DNA from: Actinomycetes bacterium
GTDB taxonomy: Bacteria; Actinomycetota; Acidimicrobiia; Acidimicrobiales; Microtrichaceae
Direction of reading: 5' to 3'
DNA length: 38,643 nt
Assembly (NCBI GenBank): GCA_023389745.1
Contig: JAEWED010000240.1
Span: 1-38,643, forward strand
Part shown: one piece after another, positions 1 through 7,396 of the stretch
Numbering within the stretch: the first letter of the stretch is position 1
How the letters are laid out: each line of letters opens with the position of its first letter
Made by a program: the position numbers and the translations under genes
Notes under the pieces: model-generated
Database searches by the model: none
Seen by the model: the letters and a program-made list of their open reading frames with translations, nothing else
What the model was told of the DNA's origin: nothing

Positions 1-1439
1 ACGCCGATCGACCGATCGACTACGTCGCCGCCGATGCGGCGGTCTTCCGTCAGCAGGTCGTGATCGACGGTTGGAACGAGCGGCCCGGTGGCCCCGACGT
101 CGACTCGATCGACGGGCACGCGTGGGATCTCTGGCGGGCGATCAACGCGCCCACGGGACAGGAGCTCAACGGGACGTCGCTGCCGGTCTGGGAGACGTGG
201 TACTCCGACGCCGAGGTGTTCCTCGACAACCAGGAGGTCGACGAGGCCACCAGCCGAGATCTCGACCCGCTCAACCAGTCGCTGCACGCCGGCTCGCTGT
301 CGACGACCGCGCAGGCGGCGCAGACCCGCTCGACGACGGGCGCGGCGACCGCAGGGGTGCTGTCGTTCAACCGGTTCAACCGCGAGATCCTCGACTCGGT
401 GCAGCAGAACCAGCTGCACGACCGCGCCGCACTGCTCGCGCTCGACGACGACTTCGACCTGGCCGGCATCGGCGCGGGCGGTCGTTCGATCCCGCAGCTG
501 CCCAACACGTCGGTGATGCTCAAACCGGTGTGGTGGATCATCCCGGGCGACGAGCCGTCGATGATCCCGTACTGGGCGGGCGGCAACGAGCCCCACACCA
601 CCGACCCCCACACCACCGACCCCGCGAACCCGTCGTGGCAGACCTGGCGCCAGTGCGTGCTGGTCGACCCGACCCGGACCCTCGACGAGCTCGACGACGA
701 GGTGAGGGGCGAGCTGACCGGGACCGAGCGCGCCTGCAACGCCGGCCAGCCCGGCGAGACGACCGTCGCCGGAGGGGACTACGAGGTCCGCTCGGTGGAC
801 GTCGACCCCGCACGGAGCGACCTCTACGCGTTCCGGCTGACCGAGGACGAGGTCGACGGGCTCGGCCAGTTCAAGATGATGCTCGACAACACCAACCGGG
901 AGGACCACCTCGACGAGGTCGAGGTCGGCGACGTGGCAGTGCTCGTCGCGATGCACGTCGCGACCCGCGAGGTGCCCAGGTGGACGTGGCAGACGTTCTG
1001 GTGGACCCCGACGCCGAGCGCTCCGGCCGAGCTCCCGCCCTCGGCGCGGGTCGCGCCGCGCGACATCACGGGCCCGTGGGCGCAGTTCAACATGTGCAGC
1101 TCGTACTCGATGACCGTGCCGACGGCAGACGGCGGCCGCGAGGACCTGGTCTGCTTCAACCCGTACCTCGAGACCGACCTGACGGGGCTGTTCAGCGCAG
1201 ACGGCACCCGCGACGACCTCGTGGGACGCGACTCGAACTGCATGAGCTGCCACCGTGCCGCCACGTTCCACGCGTCGGCGCCCACGCGCTACGTCGCCAG
1301 CGGCGAGGTCGCCGATGCCGACCCGACGTGGTTCTCCGACGGGTTGCAGATCGAGTTCATGTGGTCGATCGCGTTCCACGCGCACGACGGGCCCTTCATC
1401 GGGCCCCTCGAGCGCACGGCGACCCCACCGCCGGGCTGA
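1..1439 (+). CDS. Monoheme c-type cytochrome-like protein, 5' truncated
   Basis: The reading frame is open to the left edge (in frame from base 3), so the N-terminus lies outside the window and the GTG at 60 is only an internal codon. Near the C-terminus there is one c-type heme attachment motif, CMSCH, encoded at 1239-1253, preceded by other cysteines (FNMCSSYS, DLVCFNP) and aromatic-rich segments (TWQTFWWTP, GPWAQF). Such motifs imply export and heme ligation outside the membrane, but the signal peptide cannot be seen. An electron-transfer or oxidoreductase role is an inference; I do not recognise a named family. A 15-bp in-frame tandem repeat encodes a doubled PHTTD. The stop codon abuts the convergent acyl-CoA dehydrogenase gene with no spacer. 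Confidence 0.75.
   Translation, partial: ADRPIDYVAADAAVFRQQVVIDGWNERPGGPDVDSIDGHAWDLWRAINAPTGQELNGTSLPVWETWYSDAEVFLDNQEVDEATSRDLDPLNQSLHAGSLSTTAQAAQTRSTTGAATAGVLSFNRFNREILDSVQQNQLHDRAALLALDDDFDLAGIGAGGRSIPQLPNTSVMLKPVWWIIPGDEPSMIPYWAGGNEPHTTDPHTTDPANPSWQTWRQCVLVDPTRTLDELDDEVRGELTGTERACNAGQPGETTVAGGDYEVRSVDVDPARSDLYAFRLTEDEVDGLGQFKMMLDNTNREDHLDEVEVGDVAVLVAMHVATREVPRWTWQTFWWTPTPSAPAELPPSARVAPRDITGPWAQFNMCSSYSMTVPTADGGREDLVCFNPYLETDLTGLFSADGTRDDLVGRDSNCMSCHRAATFHASAPTRYVASGEVADADPTWFSDGLQIEFMWSIAFHAHDGPFIGPLERTATPPPG
591..620 (+). repeat. 15-bp in-frame tandem repeat (2 copies)
   Basis: Two perfect copies of a 15-base unit (591-605 and 606-620) encode the duplicated residues PHTTD-PHTTD inside the heme-motif protein. 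The reading frame is kept, so this is probably a local slippage duplication in a surface loop. Confidence 0.9.
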
Positions 1440-2465
1440 TCAGGCGGGGGTCGGCTGGTCGAGCAGCTGCCCGAGGTGGGCGCGGGTGTCGCCGAGCGTG
1501 CGGGCGAGCACCTGCGCGCGGGTCACGTAGCGGTGCGCCGTGTGCTCCCAGGTGAAGCCGATGCCTCCGTGGTTCTGCACGTTGATCTGCGCGTTCTGGA
1601 TCGCCGAGGCGCCGGCCATGGAGCGCGCCGCGTGCACGTGGAACGGCGCGTCGGTCAGCTCGTCGACGACGGCGAGCGCCGCGTAGCGGGTCAGGCTGAT
1701 CGAGGCCTCGGCCCGCACGGCCATGTCGGCGCAGCGGTGCTTGTAGGCCTGGAACGAACCGACCGGCACGCCGAACTGCTCACGGTCCTTGCCGTACTGC
1801 GTCGACTGCTCGGCGGTCGCCTCGGTGATGCCGGCGAGCTGCGCGGCCACGAGCACGGTGCCGTGCAGCGTCAGGTCCGAGGCGTCGGCAAGGTGGGCGA
1901 GCGTGGGCGCACCCGACACGGTCCCGATCGAGATCGGCACGAGCAGGTCGATCGAGGGGATCGGCTCGGCAGGCAGGTCCGCAGCGGCGACCAGCGCGGC
2001 CCCTCCGCCGGCGATCACCAGGACGACATCGGCGCCGCCGGCGTCGGTGACGCGGAACGTGCCCGACACGGTCGCCCCGGCGGTCGCGTCGACGTCGCCG
2101 TGCGCCTCGGCCAGCGCGACGCGCTGCTCACCCGAGAGGATCGAGGCCGCCAGGTCGCCCTGGCCGGTGAACGCTGCGAGGCGGGTGGCGAGCACCGTCG
2201 CGAGGAACGGGCCGGGGGTGGCGTGGCGACCGAGCTCGGTGAAGAGCAGCGCTTCTTCGACCAGGCCGTAGCCGACGCCGCCGAGGTCCTCGCTGAGGCC
2301 GAGGCCGAACCAGCCGAGCTCGGCGCACTGCGACCACAGGGCGCGGTCGATCACCTCGGGGGAGCCGTCGACCGACGCGAGCTGGTGCAGGTCGAAGTTG
2401 CGGGCGAGCTGGGTACGGACCGTCGCGACGATCTCGGCCTGTTCTTCGGTGGGGAGCAGATCCAT
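1440..2465 (-). CDS. Acyl-CoA dehydrogenase-family protein, short subunit
   Basis: This 341-residue protein has the acyl-CoA dehydrogenase fold: an N-terminal helical domain (begins MDLLPTEEQAEIVATVR), a middle beta domain and a C-terminal helical domain with the typical NHGGIGFTWEHTAHRY segment. It is shorter than the usual roughly 380-400 residues, and the middle domain lacks the EPGAGSD-like motif that its neighbour has. ATG at 2463-2465 is preceded by GAGGAAG about 8 bases upstream. It lies 42 bases downstream of a full-length paralogue on the same strand. In actinomycetes such unequal pairs (for example FadE26-FadE27, ChsE4-ChsE5) form alpha2beta2 enzymes acting on steroid side-chain or other bulky acyl-CoAs; by analogy this is the partner subunit. 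The substrate is unknown. Confidence 0.88.
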   Translation of the reverse strand: MDLLPTEEQAEIVATVRTQLARNFDLHQLASVDGSPEVIDRALWSQCAELGWFGLGLSEDLGGVGYGLVEEALLFTELGRHATPGPFLATVLATRLAAFTGQGDLAASILSGEQRVALAEAHGDVDATAGATVSGTFRVTDAGGADVVLVIAGGGAALVAAADLPAEPIPSIDLLVPISIGTVSGAPTLAHLADASDLTLHGTVLVAAQLAGITEATAEQSTQYGKDREQFGVPVGSFQAYKHRCADMAVRAEASISLTRYAALAVVDELTDAPFHVHAARSMAGASAIQNAQINVQNHGGIGFTWEHTAHRYVTRAQVLARTLGDTRAHLGQLLDQPTPA

Positions 2466-2507
2466 GGTGCGGTGACTTCCTCTTCGGGCTCGACGTGTCG
2501 GAGGCGC

Positions 2508-3692
2508 TCAGGAGCGGGGCAGGCCGAGCACGCGCTCGCCGACGATGTTGCGCTGGATGTCGGTGGTGCCACCACCGATCGTGTAGGCGAACGACTGCAG
2601 GTAGGGGCCGGTCCAGACGCCTTCGCCGTCGACCGGGGTGAGGCGCAGCGCCTCGGGGCCGATGATGTCGAGCGCCAGCTGGTAGACGCGCTGGTGCAGC
2701 TCGCCGTGGAACAGGCGGACGATCGAGCCCTCGGGGCCGGGCACACCGGTGCGGGCGGTGCGCGAGATGCCGGTGATGGTCATGGCCCGCAGGGCGGCGA
2801 CCTCGGAGCGTGCGGTGGCCAGGCGGCGGGCGATCTCGTCGTCCGCGATCGCGGGGCGGCGGCCGTCGGGGCCGACGCGGGTGCGGGCCTCGTCGATCAG
2901 GTGCTCGACGGTCGAGGCGAGCTCGACCTGGTCGGCCATGAACGCGGTGCCGCGCTCGAAGCTGAGCGTCGACATCGCGGTGCGCCAGCCGTTGTTGATG
3001 CCGCCGACGACGTTCTTCAGCGGGATGCGGACCTCGTCGTAGAAGACCTCGCAGAAGTCGGTGACGTGGCTCATCGTGCGGATCTCGCGGATCTCGATGC
3101 CCGGCGAGCGCATGTCGCACACGACCCAGGTGATGCCCTTGTGCTTCGGGGCCGAGGGGTCGGTGCGGACCAGCAGCTCCTGCACGTCGGCGACGTGGGC
3201 GTAGCTGGTCCAGGTCTTCTGGCCGGTGACGACGAGCTCGTCGCCGTCGATCTCGGCCTTGGTGGACAGCCCGCCCAGATCCGAGCCGGCGCCCGGCTCG
3301 GAGAAGCCCTGGCACCAGACCTGCTCGCCGCGCAGGATCGCGGGCAGGTAGGTCGACTTCTGCTCCTCGTCGCCGTTGACGATGATCGTCGGGCCGCCGT
3401 GCAGGTTGCCGACGAAGGTGCAGGAGTTGTTCAGCGTGAACGGCGGGTTCGCCTTGGCGAACTCCTCGTACCAGATCATCTGCTGGATGTCGGTCAGGCC
3501 GCGGCCGCCGTACTCGACGGGCCAGTTGATGCCGGCCCAACCGCCGTCGAAGAGGGTGCGCTGCCAGGCGAGGTCGAACTCGCGCATCTCCTGGCCCTCG
3601 GGCGGCCGTGGCTCGGTGGGCAGGTTCTCGCGCAGCCAGGTGCTGGCCTCGTCGCGGAAGGCCAGTTCCTCGGCGGTCAGGTCCAGGTTCAT
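2508..3692 (-). CDS. Acyl-CoA dehydrogenase, long subunit
   Basis: A 394-residue acyl-CoA dehydrogenase catalysing FAD-dependent alpha,beta-desaturation of an acyl-CoA. It starts MNLDLTAEELAFRDEA, has the FAD/substrate motif FSEPGAGSDLGG near residue 140, the following GQKTWTSYA strand, and ends with GGGTTDIQRNIVGERVLGLPR, which is standard for the family. The C-terminal loop reads GGGT where many members have EGT with the catalytic glutamate, so the base may lie elsewhere, as in some long-chain and steroid enzymes. ATG at 3690-3692 has no Shine-Dalgarno sequence; a TAGGTT hexamer (3701-3706, minus strand) lies 8 bases upstream, suggesting a leaderless mRNA. It heads a two-gene unit with the short subunit and carries an inverted repeat in its promoter. 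Confidence 0.93.
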   Translation of the reverse strand: MNLDLTAEELAFRDEASTWLRENLPTEPRPPEGQEMREFDLAWQRTLFDGGWAGINWPVEYGGRGLTDIQQMIWYEEFAKANPPFTLNNSCTFVGNLHGGPTIIVNGDEEQKSTYLPAILRGEQVWCQGFSEPGAGSDLGGLSTKAEIDGDELVVTGQKTWTSYAHVADVQELLVRTDPSAPKHKGITWVVCDMRSPGIEIREIRTMSHVTDFCEVFYDEVRIPLKNVVGGINNGWRTAMSTLSFERGTAFMADQVELASTVEHLIDEARTRVGPDGRRPAIADDEIARRLATARSEVAALRAMTITGISRTARTGVPGPEGSIVRLFHGELHQRVYQLALDIIGPEALRLTPVDGEGVWTGPYLQSFAYTIGGGTTDIQRNIVGERVLGLPRS

Positions 3693-3700
3693 GGCCGACG

Positions 3701-3706
3701 AACCTA
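3701..3706 (-). promoter_or_regulatory. -10 element of the acyl-CoA dehydrogenase pair
   Basis: On the minus strand the hexamer reads TAGGTT (TANNNT), followed by 8 bases and then ATG. Transcription would begin at or next to the start codon. It sits between the gene and the inverted repeat at 3714-3732. Confidence 0.55.
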
Positions 3707-3713
3707 GCCGCGG

Positions 3714-3732
3714 ATCTGACGGGTCGTCAGAT
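3714..3732 (-). promoter_or_regulatory. Inverted-repeat operator, 8-bp perfect arms
   Basis: ATCTGACG (3714-3721) and CGTCAGAT (3725-3732) are perfect reverse complements around a 3-base spacer. The element lies just upstream of the -10 hexamer, in the -35/spacer region, where a TetR-type repressor would block RNA polymerase. The regulator is not encoded in the window. Confidence 0.7.
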
Positions 3733-3749
3733 GGCTCAGTCCGGGCTGG

Positions 3750-4499
3750 TCAGTTCTGGGCGGTGACGTCGCAGGTGACGCGCTGGACCTGGTCACCCGC
3801 GGTGCCCGAGAGGGTCCAGCGTTCCGCGGAGTTGCCCGGCACGCTGATGTCGGTCGAGTCCCGGGCGACGATCGAGTCGTCCGCGTCGTCGTGGAAGACG
3901 ACCTCGATGTCGACGTCGCCGGTCGAGCCCGAGGTGTTCTCGACCGAGCCCGAGGCGGTCAGGGTGCCGTCGGCGGCGATCTCGCACACCTCGATGTCGA
4001 GCTCGAGGTTGGGCCCGGAGCCCATCATCACCACCGCCGCGGCTGCGATGCCGCCGATGATGAGGGCGAGCACCACGATCAGCCCGATGATCAGGCCGGT
4101 CTTCTTCTTCGGCGCGGGTTCGGCGGACGGCGCCGACGCTGCCGGGTTCCACGGGGTCTGGTTCCAGGCCGGCGGGGGACCGGTCGGCGGCCCCGTTGGT
4201 GATCCCATCGGCGGTCCGGTGGGCGGGCCCGTGGGCGGGCCCGTGGGGACGGTCGGCTGGACGGCCGTCGCGTCCGGTGGGGCGGCGGAGGGGGGCGTCC
4301 ACTGCGGCGGGGGAGGGGGTGCGGCACCTGCGGACGGGTCTCGTGGGGTCCAGTCGATCGGGCCCGTGGCCGCAGGGTCGTGGACGGGCATCTGGGTGGT
4401 GGGCGCGTTCGGTGGCGCAGTGGCGGGCGATTGCGTCGGAGGAACGGGCGGCACGGGGATCGTGGGTGGTTCGGGCGGACCCGACTGCTCGTCGTTCAC
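3750..4499 (-). CDS. Proline-rich single-span membrane protein
   Basis: The protein has three parts: an N-terminal cytoplasmic region very rich in Pro/Thr/Gln with repeated PTGPP units, one hydrophobic span (TGLIIGLIVVLALIIGG and following alanines), and an exported C-terminal domain of about 85 residues with two cysteines (EVCEIAA and RVTCDVT) that could form a disulphide. The C-terminal domain resembles small beta-sandwich domains (ENTSG, VEVVFHDD-like strands), but I cannot name it. I chose the GTG at 4497-4499 because GGAGGTG (minus strand, 4507-4513) lies 7 bases upstream; a GTG 8 codons further up has no such site. No function is assigned. Confidence 0.75.
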   Translation of the reverse strand: MNDEQSGPPEPPTIPVPPVPPTQSPATAPPNAPTTQMPVHDPAATGPIDWTPRDPSAGAAPPPPPQWTPPSAAPPDATAVQPTVPTGPPTGPPTGPPMGSPTGPPTGPPPAWNQTPWNPAASAPSAEPAPKKKTGLIIGLIVVLALIIGGIAAAAVVMMGSGPNLELDIEVCEIAADGTLTASGSVENTSGSTGDVDIEVVFHDDADDSIVARDSTDISVPGNSAERWTLSGTAGDQVQRVTCDVTAQN

Positions 4500-4659
4500 G
4501 TCGTTGCACCTCCGGTCGACCACCCGACCGGCCCCGGGCGGGTCCGGTCGATGCTACCGACGCTGCCCGACGGTCCGGCACCGTGCGGCAACACCGTGCG
4601 GTAACAGAGCGTTCATCGGAAACAGGTCGCAGGTGCACTCGTTGCGGGAGCACCGGGGG

Positions 4660-4665
4660 TACGTT
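4660..4665 (+). promoter_or_regulatory. -10 element of the PhoH gene
   Basis: TACGTT (TANNNT) is followed by 6 bases and the ATG at 4672, the leaderless spacing seen at many genes here. It supports this start among several possible upstream ones. Confidence 0.5.
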
Positions 4666-4671
4666 CGCTCC

Positions 4672-6030
4672 ATGATCGGTCGCGTGGCAGTCGGGAATGC
4701 TCAGGGGTCCGTCACCGGAAGCGAGGGGATCAGGACGTACGTGCTCGACACGTCGGTGCTGTTGGCCGATCCGAGCTCGCTGCGGCGCTTCGAGGAGCAC
4801 GACGTGGTCGTGCCGGTCGTGGTGCTCAACGAGCTCGAGGAGAAGCGGCACCATCCCGAGCTCGGGTGGGCCGCGCGCGAGGCGCTGCGCAGCCTCGAGG
4901 CGTTGCGGCTGCAGCACGGCTCGCTCACCGAGCCGATGCCGGTCAACGACGTCGGCGGCACCGTGCGGGTGGAGCTCAACCACCAGGACCAGTCGACCCT
5001 GCCCGAGGCGCTGCGCTCGGATCAGCACGGTCACCCCACCAACGACCAGCGCATCCTGGCGGTCGCGAAGAACCTGTCGGCCGAGGGGCTCGCGGTCAGC
5101 CTGGTCAGCAAGGACCTGCCGCTGCGGCTGAAGGCGTCGATCGCGGGCATGGAGGCCGAGGAGTACCGCAACGAGCTGGCCTCGGACACCTCGTGGACCG
5201 GCCTGGTCGAGATCGAGGTCGGCTCCGAGCAGATCGACGAGCTCTACGCGGAGCGGGTGCTCGATCTCGACGAGATCCGCGACGTGCCGTGCAACGCCGG
5301 GGTCGTGCTCACCTCGGGCACGCAGTCCGCGCTCGGCAGGGTGCGCGACGACAAGCGACTGCACCTGGTGCGCGGCGACCACAGCCTCTTCGAGGTGCAC
5401 GGCCGCTCGGCCGAGCAGCGTGTCGCGCTCGACCTGCTGGCCGATCCCGAGGTCGGCATCGTCTCGCTCGGCGGGGCGGCGGGCACGGGCAAGTCGGTCC
5501 TGGCCATCGCGGCGGGGCTCGACGCGGTGCTCGAACGTGCCACCCACAAGCGTGTGGTCGTGTTCCGCCCGCTCTACGCCGTCGGCGGCCAGGAGCTCGG
5601 CTTCATGCCCGGCGACGCGGACGAGAAGATGAACCCCTGGGCCGCCGCGGTGCACGACGCGCTCGAGGCCATCGCCGGTCCCGAGGTCATCGACGAGGTG
5701 ATCGAGCGTCGACTGCTCGAGGTGCTGCCGCTCACCCACATCCGCGGTCGCAGCCTGACCGACACCTTCGTGGTGATCGACGAGGCGCAGAACCTCGAGC
5801 GTGGTGTGCTGCTGACCGCGCTGTCGCGACTCGGTGCCGGTTCCCGCGTGGTGCTGACCCACGACGTCGCGCAGCGCGACAACCTGCGCGTCGGTCGACA
5901 CGACGGCATCGCCTCGGTGGTCGCGGCGCTCAAGGGGCACCCCCTGTTCGGGCACGTGACCCTGACCCGCTCCGAGCGCAGCGCGATCGCCGCGCTGGTC
6001 ACCGAGCTGCTCGACCGCCCGACGGACTGA
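4672..6030 (+). CDS. phoH: PhoH family protein: PIN domain fused to PhoH ATPase
   Basis: A 452-residue protein with an N-terminal PIN ribonuclease domain (YVLDTSVLLADP with Asp26, VLNELEEKRH, NDQRILAVA, SKDLPLRLKA supply the usual acidic residues) and a C-terminal PhoH P-loop ATPase (Walker A GAAGTGKS at residues 268-275, Walker B FVVIDEAQN with Asp370-Glu371). Mycobacterial PhoH2 has this architecture and is described as an RNA helicase/RNase acting as a toxin with a small upstream antitoxin (PhoAT). No antitoxin gene is visible in 4500-4671. The frame stays open far upstream, but the upstream part is antisense to the Pro-rich gene, so the ATG at 4672 is preferred. It ends 16 bases from the convergent transporter gene. 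Confidence 0.93.
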   Translation: MIGRVAVGNAQGSVTGSEGIRTYVLDTSVLLADPSSLRRFEEHDVVVPVVVLNELEEKRHHPELGWAAREALRSLEALRLQHGSLTEPMPVNDVGGTVRVELNHQDQSTLPEALRSDQHGHPTNDQRILAVAKNLSAEGLAVSLVSKDLPLRLKASIAGMEAEEYRNELASDTSWTGLVEIEVGSEQIDELYAERVLDLDEIRDVPCNAGVVLTSGTQSALGRVRDDKRLHLVRGDHSLFEVHGRSAEQRVALDLLADPEVGIVSLGGAAGTGKSVLAIAAGLDAVLERATHKRVVVFRPLYAVGGQELGFMPGDADEKMNPWAAAVHDALEAIAGPEVIDEVIERRLLEVLPLTHIRGRSLTDTFVVIDEAQNLERGVLLTALSRLGAGSRVVLTHDVAQRDNLRVGRHDGIASVVAALKGHPLFGHVTLTRSERSAIAALVTELLDRPTD

Positions 6031-6046
6031 GTCAGGCGATCCCCCC

Positions 6047-7303
6047 TCACGCAATGCCGAGCGCGAACACGGTGACGATCAGCGCGACCACGCCGACGAA
6101 GTCGACCGAGGCGGTGACGACGGGGATGCCGTAGGTGTCGGGATCCAGGTCGACGCGCCACGCGGCGATGGTGCCGTAGTAGGCGAGCGCGATCACGAAG
6201 AGCACCGAGAACAGCCCGCCGATCAGCGACGCCAGGACCATCCACCCGGCGCCGGGGCTGAGGTCGCCGAGCAGGCGGGCGACCACGTGCGCGCCGATGC
6301 CGTTGAACACGAAGATCGGGAAGCCGATCAACAACACGAGCAGCGCGTCGCGGCGGGCCTCGCGTCCCGGGCGCATCTCGGGTTGCACCAGACCGAGGTG
6401 GAGGTTGGTGGCGACCCGGCTCGAGAGGATCCCGCCGAGCGCTCCGGCGGAGCTCACGAACGCGGGCTGCAGCACCAACAGTGCGGGCAGCGCGGCGAAC
6501 ACGGTGAGCTGCTTCTCGACCGCGATGCCCGCCAGGGTGGACAGCACGAGCGCGACCACCAGCACCGGCATCGACTCGCGGATGATGTGACGGAACGTCT
6601 CGAGCGTCGAGCGCAGGCTGATGACGACCGTCACGACCGTGGCGACGACGACACCCCAGCCGACCGCGGTCGTGATCGAGCCGTGTCCGACGAGCTGGGC
6701 GGCGACGAACAGGGCGGGGATGGTGACCACGTCGCCGAGGGTCGACACCGTCGGTGCGACCAGGTTGTCGAGGTCCCAGCCGCGGCGCACCGCACCGGCG
6801 GAGAGCACCACGGTCGCGGCGAGCACGACCGAGCTGGCGAGCAGGCCGCCGACGAGCGAGATCACCGCCAGGTCGAGCACGCTGATCGAGTCCTCGAGAC
6901 CGAAGCCGATCGACACGACCTTCGCGATGACCGCCAGCACGAGCGACAGGATCAGCGTGAGCGACAGCGACGCCAGGATGTTCTGCGAGAGCACCGACTC
7001 GCGCTTGAACGAGATGCGGAACGTACCGGTGTGGATCGACGTCGAGATGCGGTTGCCGAGGGCGCCGAAGATGTTGCCGCGCAGCCCGATCGCGGCCGGG
7101 ACCATCACCAGCAGGCCGGGCAGCGCCTCGAACGTGCCGACGATCGAGCCGAGCACCGCGCCGGCCGCGAAGCTGGAGCACGAGTTGAACCCGAGCGCGA
7201 CCAGGCTCTGGCGCGCGGCGTCGCCGGTCGGCCCGAGCAGGTCGACCAGTCGGCGGCCCAGGTCCACGGGCCGCGGTCGCAGTGAGCGAATCGTTCGGGC
7301 CAT
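6047..7303 (-). CDS. SLC41/MgtE-type magnesium transporter
   Basis: An integral membrane protein with two copies of the MgtE membrane module. The first copy contains PAAIGLRGNIFGALGNRIST, the second PAFVSSAGALGGILSSRVAT; this doubled pattern is that of SLC41-like Mg2+ transporters. There is no N-terminal MgtE domain or CBS pair, so the regulatory cytosolic domain of bacterial MgtE is absent. About ten hydrophobic segments follow one another. The chosen ATG (7301-7303) gives 418 residues. A GTG at 7355-7357 is in frame but overlaps TAGGGT (7356-7361, minus strand), a good -10 candidate, which argues against it. It may also carry other divalent cations; substrate specificity is from family knowledge only. 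Confidence 0.83.
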   Translation of the reverse strand: MARTIRSLRPRPVDLGRRLVDLLGPTGDAARQSLVALGFNSCSSFAAGAVLGSIVGTFEALPGLLVMVPAAIGLRGNIFGALGNRISTSIHTGTFRISFKRESVLSQNILASLSLTLILSLVLAVIAKVVSIGFGLEDSISVLDLAVISLVGGLLASSVVLAATVVLSAGAVRRGWDLDNLVAPTVSTLGDVVTIPALFVAAQLVGHGSITTAVGWGVVVATVVTVVISLRSTLETFRHIIRESMPVLVVALVLSTLAGIAVEKQLTVFAALPALLVLQPAFVSSAGALGGILSSRVATNLHLGLVQPEMRPGREARRDALLVLLIGFPIFVFNGIGAHVVARLLGDLSPGAGWMVLASLIGGLFSVLFVIALAYYGTIAAWRVDLDPDTYGIPVVTASVDFVGVVALIVTVFALGIA

Positions 7304-7396
7304 GGCGGCACGCTGTCGGGGTCGAGCGACCCGAGGGGCCGCGGCGGACCGGGTCACCCTACCGGCCCGCGACAGCGGGTCAGATGAGGCTGGCGG

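Noticed and set aside
1476..3707. 743-codon plus-strand frame opposite the acyl-CoA dehydrogenases
   Set aside because: Antisense to two clear enzymes; the translated sequence is repetitive Arg/Gly/Asp/Val with no family resemblance.
4140..4330. Repeated G/C-rich units that might suggest a CRISPR or tandem array
   Set aside because: They are codons for PTGPP repeats in the proline-rich membrane protein; there are no spacers or regular repeat lengths.
3376..4671. Upstream in-frame extension of the PhoH gene
   Set aside because: The extension is antisense to the proline-rich gene and to part of the dehydrogenase gene; PIN-domain homology begins only after 4672.
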